This document shows positions 16,602 through 24,876 of a DNA stretch of 46,729 nt, piece by piece. The stretch is from Streptomyces regalis (GTDB lineage: Bacteria; Actinomycetota; Actinomycetes; Streptomycetales; Streptomycetaceae), in the NCBI RefSeq assembly GCF_001509475.1, contig NZ_LLZG01000383.1, positions 1 through 46,729 on the forward strand, read 5' to 3'. Numbering within the stretch: position 1 is the first letter of the stretch; each line of letters begins with the position of its first letter. The notes under the pieces were generated by a model. The model did not search any database and was not told the origin of the DNA. It was given only the letters and a program-made list of their open reading frames with translations. The translations under genes were made by a program, and so were the position numbers.

Positions 16602-18215
16602 TCACTGCTGGTCACCCTGCGGGTCACCACTCGCGCGCAGCCGGAAACGCTGGAGCTTGCCGGTCGCGGTGCGCGGCAGCGCGTCCAGGAAGACGATCTC
16701 GCGTGGACACTTGTAGGGCGCCAGCTCGCCCTTGACGAACGTGCGCAGTGCCTCCGTGTCCCGTCGCGCACCTTCCCTGAGCACCGCGTATGCCACCACG
16801 ACCTGGCCGCGCGCCTCGTCGGGCCGCCCCACCACCGCCGTCTCCAGCACGTCCGGATGGCGCAGCAGGGCCTCCTCGACCTCCGGGCCCGCGATGTTGT
16901 AGCCGGCCGAGATGATCATGTCGTCCGCGCGGGCTACATAGCGGAAGTAGCCGTCACTCTCCCGGACGTAGGTGTCGCCCGTGATGTTCCAGCCGTGGCG
17001 CACGTACTCCCGCTGCCGGGGGTCGGCGAGATAGCGGCAGCCGACCGGCCCGCGCACGGCGAGCAGCCCCGGCTCACCGTCGGGTTGTTCCCGGCCCCCG
17101 TGGTCGACCACGCGCGCGTGCCACCCCGGTACCGGCACCCCTGTGGTGCCGGGCCTGATGTGTTCGTCGGCCGCGGAGATGAAGATGTGCAGCAGCTCGG
17201 TGGCGCCGATGCCGTTGATGATGCGCAGGCCGGTCCGGTCGTGCCAGGCCTGCCAGGTGGCGGCGGGCAGGTTCTCGCCCGCGGAGACACAGCGGCGCAG
17301 TGAGGTGATGTCGTGCGAGTCGAGCTCGTCGAGCATCGTGCGGTAGGCCGTCGGCGCGGTGAACAGCACGGACACCCGGTGCTCGGCGATCGCGGGCAAC
17401 AGCTGCTTGGGGCCGGCCTGTTCGAGGAGCAGGGCGCTGGCGCCGGCCCGCATCGGGAAGATGACGAGCCCGCCGAGGCCGAAGGTGAAGCCGAGCGGGG
17501 GACTGCCGGCGAAGACATCGCCCACATGGGGGCGCAGCACATGCTCCGCGAAGGTGTCGGCTATCGCGAGCACATCCCGGTGGAAGTGCATACAGCCCTT
17601 GGGCCGTCCGGTGGTGCCGGAGGTGAAGGCGATGAGCGCGACGTCGTCGGCCGCGGTGTCGACGGCGGGGTACGGCGCGTCGGGCGCCGGGCGGTGCAGC
17701 AGGTCGTCGGGGGCGTCACCGCCGTACGTCGCGATCCGCAGCCCCGGGATCTCGGCCTTGGCGAGGTCGTCGACGGCCCGGACGTCGCACAGCGCGTGCC
17801 GCACCTGGGCGATCTCGCACATGGTCCGCAGCTCGTGCGGCCGCTGCTGGGCCAGCACGGTGACGGCGACCGCGCCGGCCTTCAGCACCGCCAGCCAGCA
17901 GGCGGCCAGCCACGGTGTGGTCGGGCCGCGCAGCAGCACCCGGTTGCCCGGGACGACGCCGAGATCGCCGGTGAGCAGATGTGCGAGCCGGTCGACGCGG
18001 GCGCGCAGTGTGCCGTACGTCCATGTGGCCCCGGCCGGGGTGTGGAACACGGGCCGCTCGTCGTCAGGGCCGTCGAGCAGTTCGGCGGCTGCGTTGAGCC
18101 GATCGGAGTAGCGCAGCTCCGGAAGCTCGAAGTGGAGCTCGGGCCACTGGTCGGGCGGTGGCAGATGCTCGCGGGCGAAGGTGTCGACGTGGGCGGAGCG
18201 GTGCAGACCGGCCAT
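16602..18215 (-). CDS. benzoate-CoA ligase family acyl-CoA synthetase, likely 2-aminobenzoate-CoA ligase (537 aa)
   Basis: An AMP-forming ligase of the ANL superfamily that activates an aromatic acid with ATP and CoA. Motifs: AFTSGTTGRPKGCMHFH (P-loop), INGIGATELLHIFIS, GYNIAGPEVEEALLRHPDV (hinge) and the catalytic lysine in RTATGKLQRF. The GCMHFHRD and LHIFIS segments are characteristic of the benzoate/aminobenzoate-CoA ligase branch. It supplies the substrate for the fused monooxygenase. The gene is divergent from acyl-CoA dehydrogenase and followed after 15 bp by the PaaX gene. The true acid (anthranilate, salicylate or other) cannot be read from sequence. Confidence 0.9.
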   Translation of the reverse strand: MAGLHRSAHVDTFAREHLPPPDQWPELHFELPELRYSDRLNAAAELLDGPDDERPVFHTPAGATWTYGTLRARVDRLAHLLTGDLGVVPGNRVLLRGPTTPWLAACWLAVLKAGAVAVTVLAQQRPHELRTMCEIAQVRHALCDVRAVDDLAKAEIPGLRIATYGGDAPDDLLHRPAPDAPYPAVDTAADDVALIAFTSGTTGRPKGCMHFHRDVLAIADTFAEHVLRPHVGDVFAGSPPLGFTFGLGGLVIFPMRAGASALLLEQAGPKQLLPAIAEHRVSVLFTAPTAYRTMLDELDSHDITSLRRCVSAGENLPAATWQAWHDRTGLRIINGIGATELLHIFISAADEHIRPGTTGVPVPGWHARVVDHGGREQPDGEPGLLAVRGPVGCRYLADPRQREYVRHGWNITGDTYVRESDGYFRYVARADDMIISAGYNIAGPEVEEALLRHPDVLETAVVGRPDEARGQVVVAYAVLREGARRDTEALRTFVKGELAPYKCPREIVFLDALPRTATGKLQRFRLRASGDPQGDQQ

Positions 18216-18304
18216 GGCGGTTCGCCCCCTTGCCGTGTGGGCTGCCTTGTGGGCGTGGTGCTTCTGGGCTCGTGGTGGGCTCGCACAGGGAGCGTATCGT
18301 GTTG

Positions 18305-18318
18305 GTGACGACAGTCAA
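18305..18318. promoter_or_regulatory. TGAC-N4-GTCA motif between ligase and acyl-CoA dehydrogenase (copy 2)
   Basis: GTGACGACAGTCAA is identical over 14 bases to 12376-12389 and is again followed by GATA 10 bp later. It lies 89 bp from the ligase start and 70 bp from the dehydrogenase start, and could serve both directions. Confidence 0.7.
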
Positions 18319-18388
18319 TGGTGCGCGATATCGTCGAGGAGGTCCGTCGGGAGCGTCCGTCGCGGACGGCTCCGCAGGGAGGTCGGCA

Positions 18389-19633
18389 ATGCCCGCATTC
18401 TCACTCGATCCGCCGCAAACCGCATGGTGTGCCGAACTGCGCACCCTGGCCGCAGAACGACTGCGCCCGCTCGCGGAGAAGGGCGAACCCGGGCACGTCA
18501 ACCGTCCGCTGGTCGCCGAACTCGGTCAACTGGGGTTGCTGGAACGGCTGTTCACCTCGGGCGCCGTCGACCTGTGCCTGATGCGGGAGTCCCTGGCCTA
18601 CGCCTGCACGGAGGCGGAAACGGCCCTCGCCCTGCAGGGGCTGGGCGCCCATCCGGTCCATGCCCACGGCACCCCGGCCCAACGTGAGCGCTGGCTGCCC
18701 CGGGTGGCCGAGGGGAGCGCGGTGGCGGCCTTCGCGCTGAGCGAGCCGGGGGCCGGGTCGGACGCGGCGGCGCTGGAGCTGCGGGCGGAACGGGAGGCCT
18801 CGCGGCCGGGAGAGTCGGGAGGGCCGGGGGTGCCAGGGGAGCCGGGAGGCCCGGGAGAACCGGGGGAACCCGGGGGATCCCCGGCCGCCTCACTCGCCGC
18901 CGAGCCCGACGGCCCCGCCCGCTGGCGGCTCACCGGCGAGAAGTGCTGGATCTCCAACGCCCCCGAGGCCGACTTCTACACCGTGTTCGCCCGCACCACC
19001 CCCGGCGCCGGCGCCCGTGGTGTCACCGCCTTCCTGGTCCCGGCCGACCGTCCCGGCCTCACCGGAGTGGGCCTCGACATGTTGTCCCCGCACCCCATCG
19101 GCAGCCTCACCTTCGACGCCGTCCCCGTCACCGCCGCCGACATGCTCGGTGAGGCCGACCGCGGCTTCCGCGTCGCGATGGGCACCCTCAACCTCTTCCG
19201 GCCCAGTGTCGGAGCCTTCGCCGTCGGCATGGCGCGGGCGGCCCTGGACGCGACTCTCACCCACACCGCCCAACGGGACGCGTTCGGCGGCAAGTTGAAG
19301 GACCTTCAGACGGTCGCCCACCAGGTCGCCGAGATGGCCCTGCGTACGGAGGCCGCCCGTCTCATGGTGTACGCGGCGGCGACGGCGTACGACGAAGGCG
19401 CCCCGGACGTCCCGAAGCGCGCCGCGATGGCGAAGCTGCTCGCCACCGAGACCGCGCAGTACGTCGTCGACAAGGCCGTCCAACTCCACGGCGCCCACGC
19501 CCTGCGCTGCGGTCACCTGCTCGAACACCTCTACCGCGAGGTGCGGGCCCCACGCATCTACGAGGGCGCCAGCGAGGTCCAACGCGGCATCATCGCCAAG
19601 GAGTTGTACGCGGACATGGAGGCCGGCCAGTGA
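18389..19633 (+). CDS. acyl-CoA dehydrogenase with a collagen-like insert (414 aa)
   Basis: FAD-dependent acyl-CoA dehydrogenase. It shows the beta-domain signature FALSEPGAGSDAA, WRLTGEKCWISNAPEADFY, and the C-terminal RAPRIYEGASEVQRGIIAKE, where the Glu after IY is the expected catalytic base. The ATG is supported by AGGGAGG 6 nt upstream. Between the two beta-domain strands lies an extra loop of eight Gly-X-Y triplets (residues 141-164, about 18809-18880) that is not part of the family. It overlaps the RidA start by 4 bp. In the aminobenzoyl-CoA pathway a dehydrogenase is expected in the beta-oxidation of the reduced ring. Confidence 0.92.
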   Translation: MPAFSLDPPQTAWCAELRTLAAERLRPLAEKGEPGHVNRPLVAELGQLGLLERLFTSGAVDLCLMRESLAYACTEAETALALQGLGAHPVHAHGTPAQRERWLPRVAEGSAVAAFALSEPGAGSDAAALELRAEREASRPGESGGPGVPGEPGGPGEPGEPGGSPAASLAAEPDGPARWRLTGEKCWISNAPEADFYTVFARTTPGAGARGVTAFLVPADRPGLTGVGLDMLSPHPIGSLTFDAVPVTAADMLGEADRGFRVAMGTLNLFRPSVGAFAVGMARAALDATLTHTAQRDAFGGKLKDLQTVAHQVAEMALRTEAARLMVYAAATAYDEGAPDVPKRAAMAKLLATETAQYVVDKAVQLHGAHALRCGHLLEHLYREVRAPRIYEGASEVQRGIIAKELYADMEAGQ

Positions 19634-20028
19634 GCACCGAGCGCGTCAACCCGCCCGACCTCTCCCCGCCCACCGGCTTCTCCCACGCGGTCGTCGCCAC
19701 CGGCTCACGGGTCGTCTTCCTGGCCGGTCAGACCGCCCTCGACGCCGACGGCAAGGTGACCGGCGGCACCCTGCCCGAGCAGTTCGAGCGGGCCCTGGCC
19801 AATCTGCTGGCCGCGCTCGACGCCGCCGGCGGCAGGGCCGCCGACCTCGCCCGGGTCACGGTCTACGCCACGGACGTCGCCGCGTACCGCGCCCAGGTCG
19901 CCGAACTCGGCCGTATCTGGCGCCGGTTGGCGGGCCGCGACTATCCGGCGATGGCGGTCGTCGAGGTCGTACGCCTGTGGGACGAAGCGGCGATGGTGGA
20001 GCTCGACGGCTTCGCCGTACTGCCGTAG
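19630..20028 (+). CDS. RidA family (YjgF/Rid) protein (132 aa)
   Basis: Trimeric Rid-type deaminase fold. Family landmarks are FSHAVVATGSRVVFLAGQ, LANLLAALDAAG, VTVYATDVAAYR and the C-terminal YPAMAVVEVVRLWDEAAMVELDG. RidA proteins hydrolyse enamine/imine intermediates to ketones with loss of ammonia. The arginine expected in canonical RidA is not obvious near the end, so it may belong to another Rid subgroup. The GTG overlaps the dehydrogenase stop by 4 bp, so it belongs to the aromatic CoA operon. If the ring substrate carries an amino group, an enamine-hydrolysing enzyme fits well. Confidence 0.88.
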   Translation: MSTERVNPPDLSPPTGFSHAVVATGSRVVFLAGQTALDADGKVTGGTLPEQFERALANLLAALDAAGGRAADLARVTVYATDVAAYRAQVAELGRIWRRLAGRDYPAMAVVEVVRLWDEAAMVELDGFAVLP

Positions 20029-20035
20029 GTCGTGC

Positions 20036-20230
20036 TCACGCCGCCATGGCGAGCCGCGCGGTCGGCACCCGGTGCGGTGCGACGACGCTGCCGTCGGGCA
20101 GCAGTTCACCGCTGTCGTCGAACACGATCGCGCCGTTGCAGAGCAGGCTCCAGCCTTGCTCGGGGTGTGCGGCCACCACATGGGGGGCTCGACCATGGGA
20201 GGAAGGGCACGAAGGCTGGTGGGAACACAT
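20036..20230 (-). CDS. DUF5999-like small protein (64 aa)
   Basis: It starts MCSHQPSCPSSHGRAP and continues HPEQGWSLLCNGAIVFDDSG, ELLPDG and VVAPHR, which match my memory of DUF5999, a small Streptomyces family of unknown function. The ATG at 20230 has GGAGGTG just upstream, while a longer in-frame start at 20287 has no support. The C-x-H-x3-C arrangement at the N-terminus plus a later Cys could bind a metal. The gene converges on RidA with a 7-bp gap. Confidence 0.8.
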   Translation of the reverse strand: MCSHQPSCPSSHGRAPHVVAAHPEQGWSLLCNGAIVFDDSGELLPDGSVVAPHRVPTARLAMAA

Positions 20231-20396
20231 GGCGCACCTCCACAGTGGGCGGACGAGCCGTGTGGGTCGTCCATATGGGTAGACCATGCTCCCGTGGCGA
20301 ACTCATCGGAACGGCCCCACGTGAACCGTGACAACACGCGGACAACTCTCTGACCGATCCACGAAGGTCGGGGCGGACTCGCCACCGAAGGGGTGA

Positions 20397-20924
<528 letters not shown>

Positions 20925-21042
20925 ACCCGACGTCCCTGCGGGGCTCGCACCTTCAGGGACACGACATCACCGCGTCGGGCGGGGCCCCCGGGCCCTGCCC
21001 CACGCCGCCAGGGTCCGTGAGTCTCTGGCCTGGGAATACATC

Positions 21043-21080
21043 GAGGCCCCGCTACTCTCCGTGAAGAGTGGCGGGGCCTC
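21043..21080. terminator. strong 16-bp hairpin
   Basis: Arms 21043-21058 (GAGGCCCCGCTACTCT) and 21065-21080 pair over 16 bp with one G-T type mismatch and a 6-nt loop (CCGTGA). No T-run on either side, as is common for Streptomyces terminators. It may end transcripts from either direction. Confidence 0.7.
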
Positions 21081-21238
21081 GGTCGAGCGAGACTTCAGCT
21101 GGCGAGTCGTCAGATGTCCCGGAAGAGACCAGGGAGGCCCGTGACCTGCCGCGATAGGTGGCCGATGGTTGCTGAGCTGCGCGAATGACCTTTCGACTGT
21201 TTCACGCTCGTGCCGGTTGGTGGGGGCCACCACTGGTC

Positions 21239-21265
21239 CAGGGCCCTTCACACCGGAGGGCCCTG
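21239..21265. terminator. 9-bp hairpin downstream of flavin monooxygenase
   Basis: CAGGGCCCT (21239-21247) and AGGGCCCTG (21257-21265) form a perfect stem with a 9-nt loop, 126 bp beyond the stop of the minus-strand flavoprotein gene. It is a possible terminator for that gene. Confidence 0.5.
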
Positions 21266-21390
21266 CACCATGCCCGCAGCGGACAACGGGCAGAACGAAA
21301 CCCCATCCATAACCCTGTCTCCGACCGTCACCGCGGCGTCCGGTCACCCTGCAGGGCACGCCGCTGAAGGGCCAGGCTTTCGAAGCTCCG

Positions 21391-22620
21391 TCAGCTCGGA
21401 GTGTGCCCTTGTTGAGGTGCGTCGGCTGTGCGGTCGCCGACCTGTGCGGGGAGGAGGGGCTCCCGGGCCGTCTCACGTCGAAGTGCGTGGGTGATGGCGC
21501 GCGCCTCGATGCCCGCCTGGCGAAGGACACCTGTGAGGGGATTGGTGTATCCGGCGAAGTACAGGCGCGGGGCTGCGGGATGGGTCTGTGCCCCTACGGC
21601 GAGGGGTTGCCCGGCTTCGTCGAGTACGCCCAGGGACCCGACGAGGTCGTGCAGGTCGGGCCGGTAGCCGGTGGCTGCGATGACCGTGTCGGGTCGCAGT
21701 CGGGTGCCGTCGGCCAGTAACACCTCGGGGCCGTCGAACGCCTGGACGGCAGCGACCGGCTCGACCCGCCCGGACCGGACGGCGTCGACGAAGCCGTGGT
21801 CGAGTACGGGGTTGACGCCTTCGCGGGCGTTGCGGGTGTACAGGCCCGTGCGGGGCCGCGGCAGTCCCCGTGAGGTCAGGTCGGGCACCGCGAGACGCTG
21901 CGTGAGCAGGGAGGTGCGGTCGCGCCACGCCAGTGGGAGGGCCTCCGTCAGCCGGCCGACCGCATGCCAACGGGCGCTGGAGCGGGGCAGGATGTTGGGT
22001 GGCGTACGGACCGCGATCCGTACCCGCCCGGCTCCGGCCCCGGCCAGGACACTTGCGATCTCGGTACCGCTGTTGCCGGCGCCGACCACCAGGACATGCT
22101 GCCCGCGGTAGGGGGCCGGAGAGCGGTAGTGGGCCGAGTGCAGCAGGGTGCCGGTGAAGGTCGAACGCCCGGGCCACTGGGGGAGGTTCGGGATGCGGCA
22201 ACGGCCGGTGGCCACCACGACCGCCCCCGTGGACACCGGACCGTCGGGGGTGCGGACCAGCCACCGGGCGCCCGAAGCGGGCTCGGCCCGTTCGAGGCGT
22301 TGCACCGGGGTGCTCACCCGGACCTGGAGTCGGTGATGGGCGACGTAGTCCTCCAGGTATCGCACATAGTCGTCCCGGCTCACCCATGGGCCCGCCTGGC
22401 GCGGCACTGGCAGGCCGGGGAGTTTCGAGGTGCCAGGGGTGGTGTGCAGTCTCAGATGGTCGTAGCGCTGCGCCCAGCTCCATCCGACTCGGTCCGACCG
22501 TTCCAAAATCACGGCCGGTACTCCGGAGCGGCGCAGTAGCGCGGCGACCGCCAGGCCGTGGGGACCGGCTCCGATCACGATCGTGGGCGTGTGGAAGTCT
22601 GGCTGTGGTGTCGGAGGCAT
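21391..22620 (-). CDS. FMO/YUCCA-type NAD(P)-binding flavin monooxygenase (409 aa)
   Basis: Class B-like flavoprotein monooxygenase. It has the FAD site VIGAGPHGLAVAALL near the N-terminus, the FMO-like segment FTGTLLHSAHYRSP, the NADP site VLVVGAGNSGTEIA and the late ATG motif VIAATGYRPDL. The combination resembles plant YUCCA/FMO enzymes and bacterial relatives that oxidise nitrogen or sulfur centres or carry out Baeyer-Villiger chemistry; the substrate is unknown. It contains an in-frame TTA leucine codon (21718-21720), so translation should depend on the bldA tRNA. It stands alone on the minus strand, divergent from the ABC genes, in an accessory-looking patch. Confidence 0.88.
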   Translation of the reverse strand: MPPTPQPDFHTPTIVIGAGPHGLAVAALLRRSGVPAVILERSDRVGWSWAQRYDHLRLHTTPGTSKLPGLPVPRQAGPWVSRDDYVRYLEDYVAHHRLQVRVSTPVQRLERAEPASGARWLVRTPDGPVSTGAVVVATGRCRIPNLPQWPGRSTFTGTLLHSAHYRSPAPYRGQHVLVVGAGNSGTEIASVLAGAGAGRVRIAVRTPPNILPRSSARWHAVGRLTEALPLAWRDRTSLLTQRLAVPDLTSRGLPRPRTGLYTRNAREGVNPVLDHGFVDAVRSGRVEPVAAVQAFDGPEVLLADGTRLRPDTVIAATGYRPDLHDLVGSLGVLDEAGQPLAVGAQTHPAAPRLYFAGYTNPLTGVLRQAGIEARAITHALRRETAREPLLPAQVGDRTADAPQQGHTPS

Positions 22621-22932
22621 CGGCTTCTACAACGGCAGACCGCGGCTCACGTCACGCTCGACGGGAAGGCACGAGCCTCTGGAGCGGCGATGCCGACTGT
22701 TCGCCGGAACAGCGGGTGGCCGCCGTTACACCGGCGGCACGGACTCGTTGAACACCGGGCAGCAGCGCGCCTGCCTTGTGCAGGGAGCCGCCCAGGGCCC
22801 GGATCCTCCGGCCGAGCGTGGCTGAGCAGCCATGAGCCGGAGAGGCCAGGGGACACGAGCGTGCGCGGCCCGGCCTCTCCGGCGGGCTCTGGGCCGGCTC
22901 GCTACACCTGTCCGGTCTTTCGAGGGGCTCAT
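22621..22932. other. 312-bp divergent region with a 12-bp inverted repeat
   Basis: Between the flavoprotein and ABC genes. GCCGGAGAGGCC (22836-22847) and GGCCTCTCCGGC (22872-22883) are perfect inverted arms around 24 nt, ending 49 bp before the ABC start. This could be an attenuator-like hairpin or an operator. No gene was seen. Confidence 0.5.
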
Positions 22933-23571
22933 GTGCAGGCAGTAACGACGCGCCGCCACCTTCCGCGGCTGCGGATCAGCGGAGTCTGCAAGGCGTACGG
23001 CGGCAAACAGGTCCTGCGCGACGTCGACCTTGATGTGCCCGCCGGGACGCTGGTGGGAGTCGTCGGCGAGAACGGGGCAGGCAAGAGCACGCTGCTGCGG
23101 ATCGCCGTGGGACACCTCGAACCCGACCGCGGAACGGTGACACGGACCGGGGCGGTGGGGTACTGCCCGCAACGAGCGGTACTGAACGATGCGTTCACCG
23201 TCGGACAGCATCTGCGGTTGTTCCAGATGGCCTACCGGCTGCCGACGCAGGAACGCGCCGCCGAGCTGATGGAGCTGATGGCGCTGACCGGCTGCCGACG
23301 ACAGCGAGTCGGCGAACTCAGTGGCGGAACGCGGCAGAAGCTGAACCTGCTGATCGCTCTCATGCACGATCCGCAGCTGCTGGTCCTGGACGAGCCCTAC
23401 CAGGGCTTCGACTGGGACACCCATCAGCGGTTCTGGACCCTGGCCGCCTGCCTGCGTGATCAGGGCTGTTCGATCATCGTGGTGTCGCACCTGCTGCACG
23501 ACCAGCACCACTTCGACGCGATCGCTCACCTGCGCCAGGGCCGTCTGCACTTTGAGGAGACCGACCGTTGA
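22933..23571 (+). CDS. ABC transporter ATP-binding protein (212 aa)
   Basis: Complete nucleotide-binding domain: Walker A GENGAGKST, Q-loop YCPQRA, signature ELSGGTRQK, Walker B LLVLDEPYQGFD and the switch His in VVVSH. The frame stays open upstream, but the GTG at 22933 has GAGGGG 5 nt before it and gives the normal N-terminus. The stop overlaps the TTG start of the permease by 4 bp. The single-NBD, single-permease layout and ABC-2-type partner suggest an exporter; the cargo is unknown. Confidence 0.9.
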   Translation: MQAVTTRRHLPRLRISGVCKAYGGKQVLRDVDLDVPAGTLVGVVGENGAGKSTLLRIAVGHLEPDRGTVTRTGAVGYCPQRAVLNDAFTVGQHLRLFQMAYRLPTQERAAELMELMALTGCRRQRVGELSGGTRQKLNLLIALMHDPQLLVLDEPYQGFDWDTHQRFWTLAACLRDQGCSIIVVSHLLHDQHHFDAIAHLRQGRLHFEETDR

Positions 23572-24359
23572 GGCTCACTTGGACGGCATTCACCGAACTG
23601 CTGCGCTGCACTCTGCTGGGCCACCTGCGCAACCGGCTGGCCTTGGCTCTGGCGGTCGCGTTCATCCCGCTCTGGATCGCCGTGGCACGCCTGTGCACCT
23701 CCGACGCAGTCGTGCGCATCCGGCTCGACGCCATCAGTGCCTCCGTCTCCGTCCCGGCGAGCCGGGTGGCCCAGGTGGCCAGCGCGCTGGGCGCCGTCAC
23801 CATGGTCGCCGGCTTCGTCACCTTCACGGAGACCTTCCAGTCCCGGCAGATGGACCGCCGTCTGCTGCTGGCCGGCTACCCCCGGCTTCCGATGCTGCTG
23901 GCCAAACTCGCCGCCGTCGCCCTTACCGCCGCCCTGCTGGCCCTCTACACCACGATTCTGCTGTGGATCTCCCTGCCCGTGCACCACGCGGTTCCCCTGG
24001 GACTGGCCCTTGCAGGCGCGGGCCTCGCCTACGGCGGCATCGGCCTTCTGCTCGGCTCGCTGGTCCGCGGCGAGTTGGAGGGCTTCTTCCTCATCATCAT
24101 GCTCAGCCTGGTCGACACCGGCCTGCAGAACCCCGTCTTCAACACACTCATGGATGTGGCAGGCGTGTCCGCCTTTCCTCTGTACGGCGTGAACCAACTG
24201 GCGCTGAGCTCAGCCCTGACCCCACACATCCCCTGGTCCCACGGCCTGCTCTCCCTCACCTGGTCCGCGGCGTCCGGCGCCCTGGCCCTGCTCGTCCTCC
24301 ACACGCACCGCCCTTCCCGCTCCCCGGTGTCCCGCAGGACAGGGGTCCGGGCAGGGTGA
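23568..24359 (+). CDS. ABC-2-type permease (263 aa, TTG start)
   Basis: An integral membrane protein with about six hydrophobic segments (for example LALALAVAFIPLWIAVA, ALGAVTMVAGFVTFTE, LAAVALTAALLALYTTILL, LGLALAGAGLAYGGIGLLLG). It is the membrane partner of the preceding ATPase. The only start that gives coupling is TTG at 23568, which overlaps the upstream TGA (TTGA). TTG starts are uncommon, so lower expression or reinitiation is likely. The C-terminal tail is Arg/Ser-rich and cytoplasmic. No nearby biosynthetic genes show what is exported. Confidence 0.82.
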   Translation: MRLTWTAFTELLRCTLLGHLRNRLALALAVAFIPLWIAVARLCTSDAVVRIRLDAISASVSVPASRVAQVASALGAVTMVAGFVTFTETFQSRQMDRRLLLAGYPRLPMLLAKLAAVALTAALLALYTTILLWISLPVHHAVPLGLALAGAGLAYGGIGLLLGSLVRGELEGFFLIIMLSLVDTGLQNPVFNTLMDVAGVSAFPLYGVNQLALSSALTPHIPWSHGLLSLTWSAASGALALLVLHTHRPSRSPVSRRTGVRAG

Positions 24360-24876
24360 TCGCTGTCGTGCTGCGATGACCGCATGCCAGCGCGGGCTGC
24401 TCGTCGGGAAGACGCGGCTGTGGCACGGACTGTGCAGGGTTCCATCCGACCGGATGAGGTCCAGGAGATGAGCACGCAGCCGTGCGCTGGCGGGGCATGC
24501 GCGCGGCATCCGGGGGTCAGTTCCTCCACCACTTCCGCGCCCGGGCCACCCGGCCCGGGCGGCCCGGGCGGCCTGGGCGCGGACGACTTGAGGCAGCCTG
24601 GCTGTCTCCTTCGCAGAGAGGGATGCCGGTCGGTCATGACGCTCCGAGTGCCCGCAGGCGCTGCAGCGAGCCGCAAATCGTCTCTGACCTGCACCTTTCC
24701 GGACACCGCTCGGGCCGACATCTGCTCGATGACGCATCACGTGGGATGCGCGGCGACCGGAAGCCTTCGGGCCCGGCCAAAAGTCCCAGAGAAGTCCCAG
24801 AGGCGCCGCCACGCCCCCTCTCGCCTCGCATTCATGCAGGTCAGGTAGGGTGTGACGGCAATTTTTCTCAGGACGC
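24360..24876. other. 517-bp stretch between ABC permease and murA-like gene
   Basis: No confident gene. A plus-strand frame from an ATG at 24468 runs to 24848 (126 codons); it has a Gly-Pro-rich stretch (PGPPGPGGPGGLG) and many Cys/Arg. It is not clearly protein-like, and overlapping minus-strand frames are just as open. The region follows a plus-strand operon and a minus-strand gene end, so terminators are expected, but I see no strong hairpin. Confidence 0.45.

Larger units (their letters stand above)
20925..21390. other. 466-bp intergenic region with hairpins
   Basis: No confident gene. It contains a weak inverted repeat just after the DUF6299 stop (GTCCCTG 20932-20938, CAGGGAC 20954-20960), a very strong hairpin at 21043-21080 and another at 21239-21265. 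Two tiny frames are open: 31 codons on the minus strand (21110-21205) and a plus-strand frame from 21270 after a GGAGGG, which runs into the antisense of the next gene. Neither is convincing. Confidence 0.5.

Noticed and set aside
21270..21494. Plus-strand frame MPAADNGQNETPS after GGAGGG
   Set aside because: It overlaps the flavoprotein gene antisense at its 3' end, and composition beyond 21391 is that of the antisense frame; no homology recognised.
24468..24848. 126-codon plus-strand frame with PGPPGPGGPGG stretch, considered as a RiPP precursor of the ABC exporter
   Set aside because: No leader/core pattern, poor ribosome binding site spacing, and other frames in the same place are equally open.
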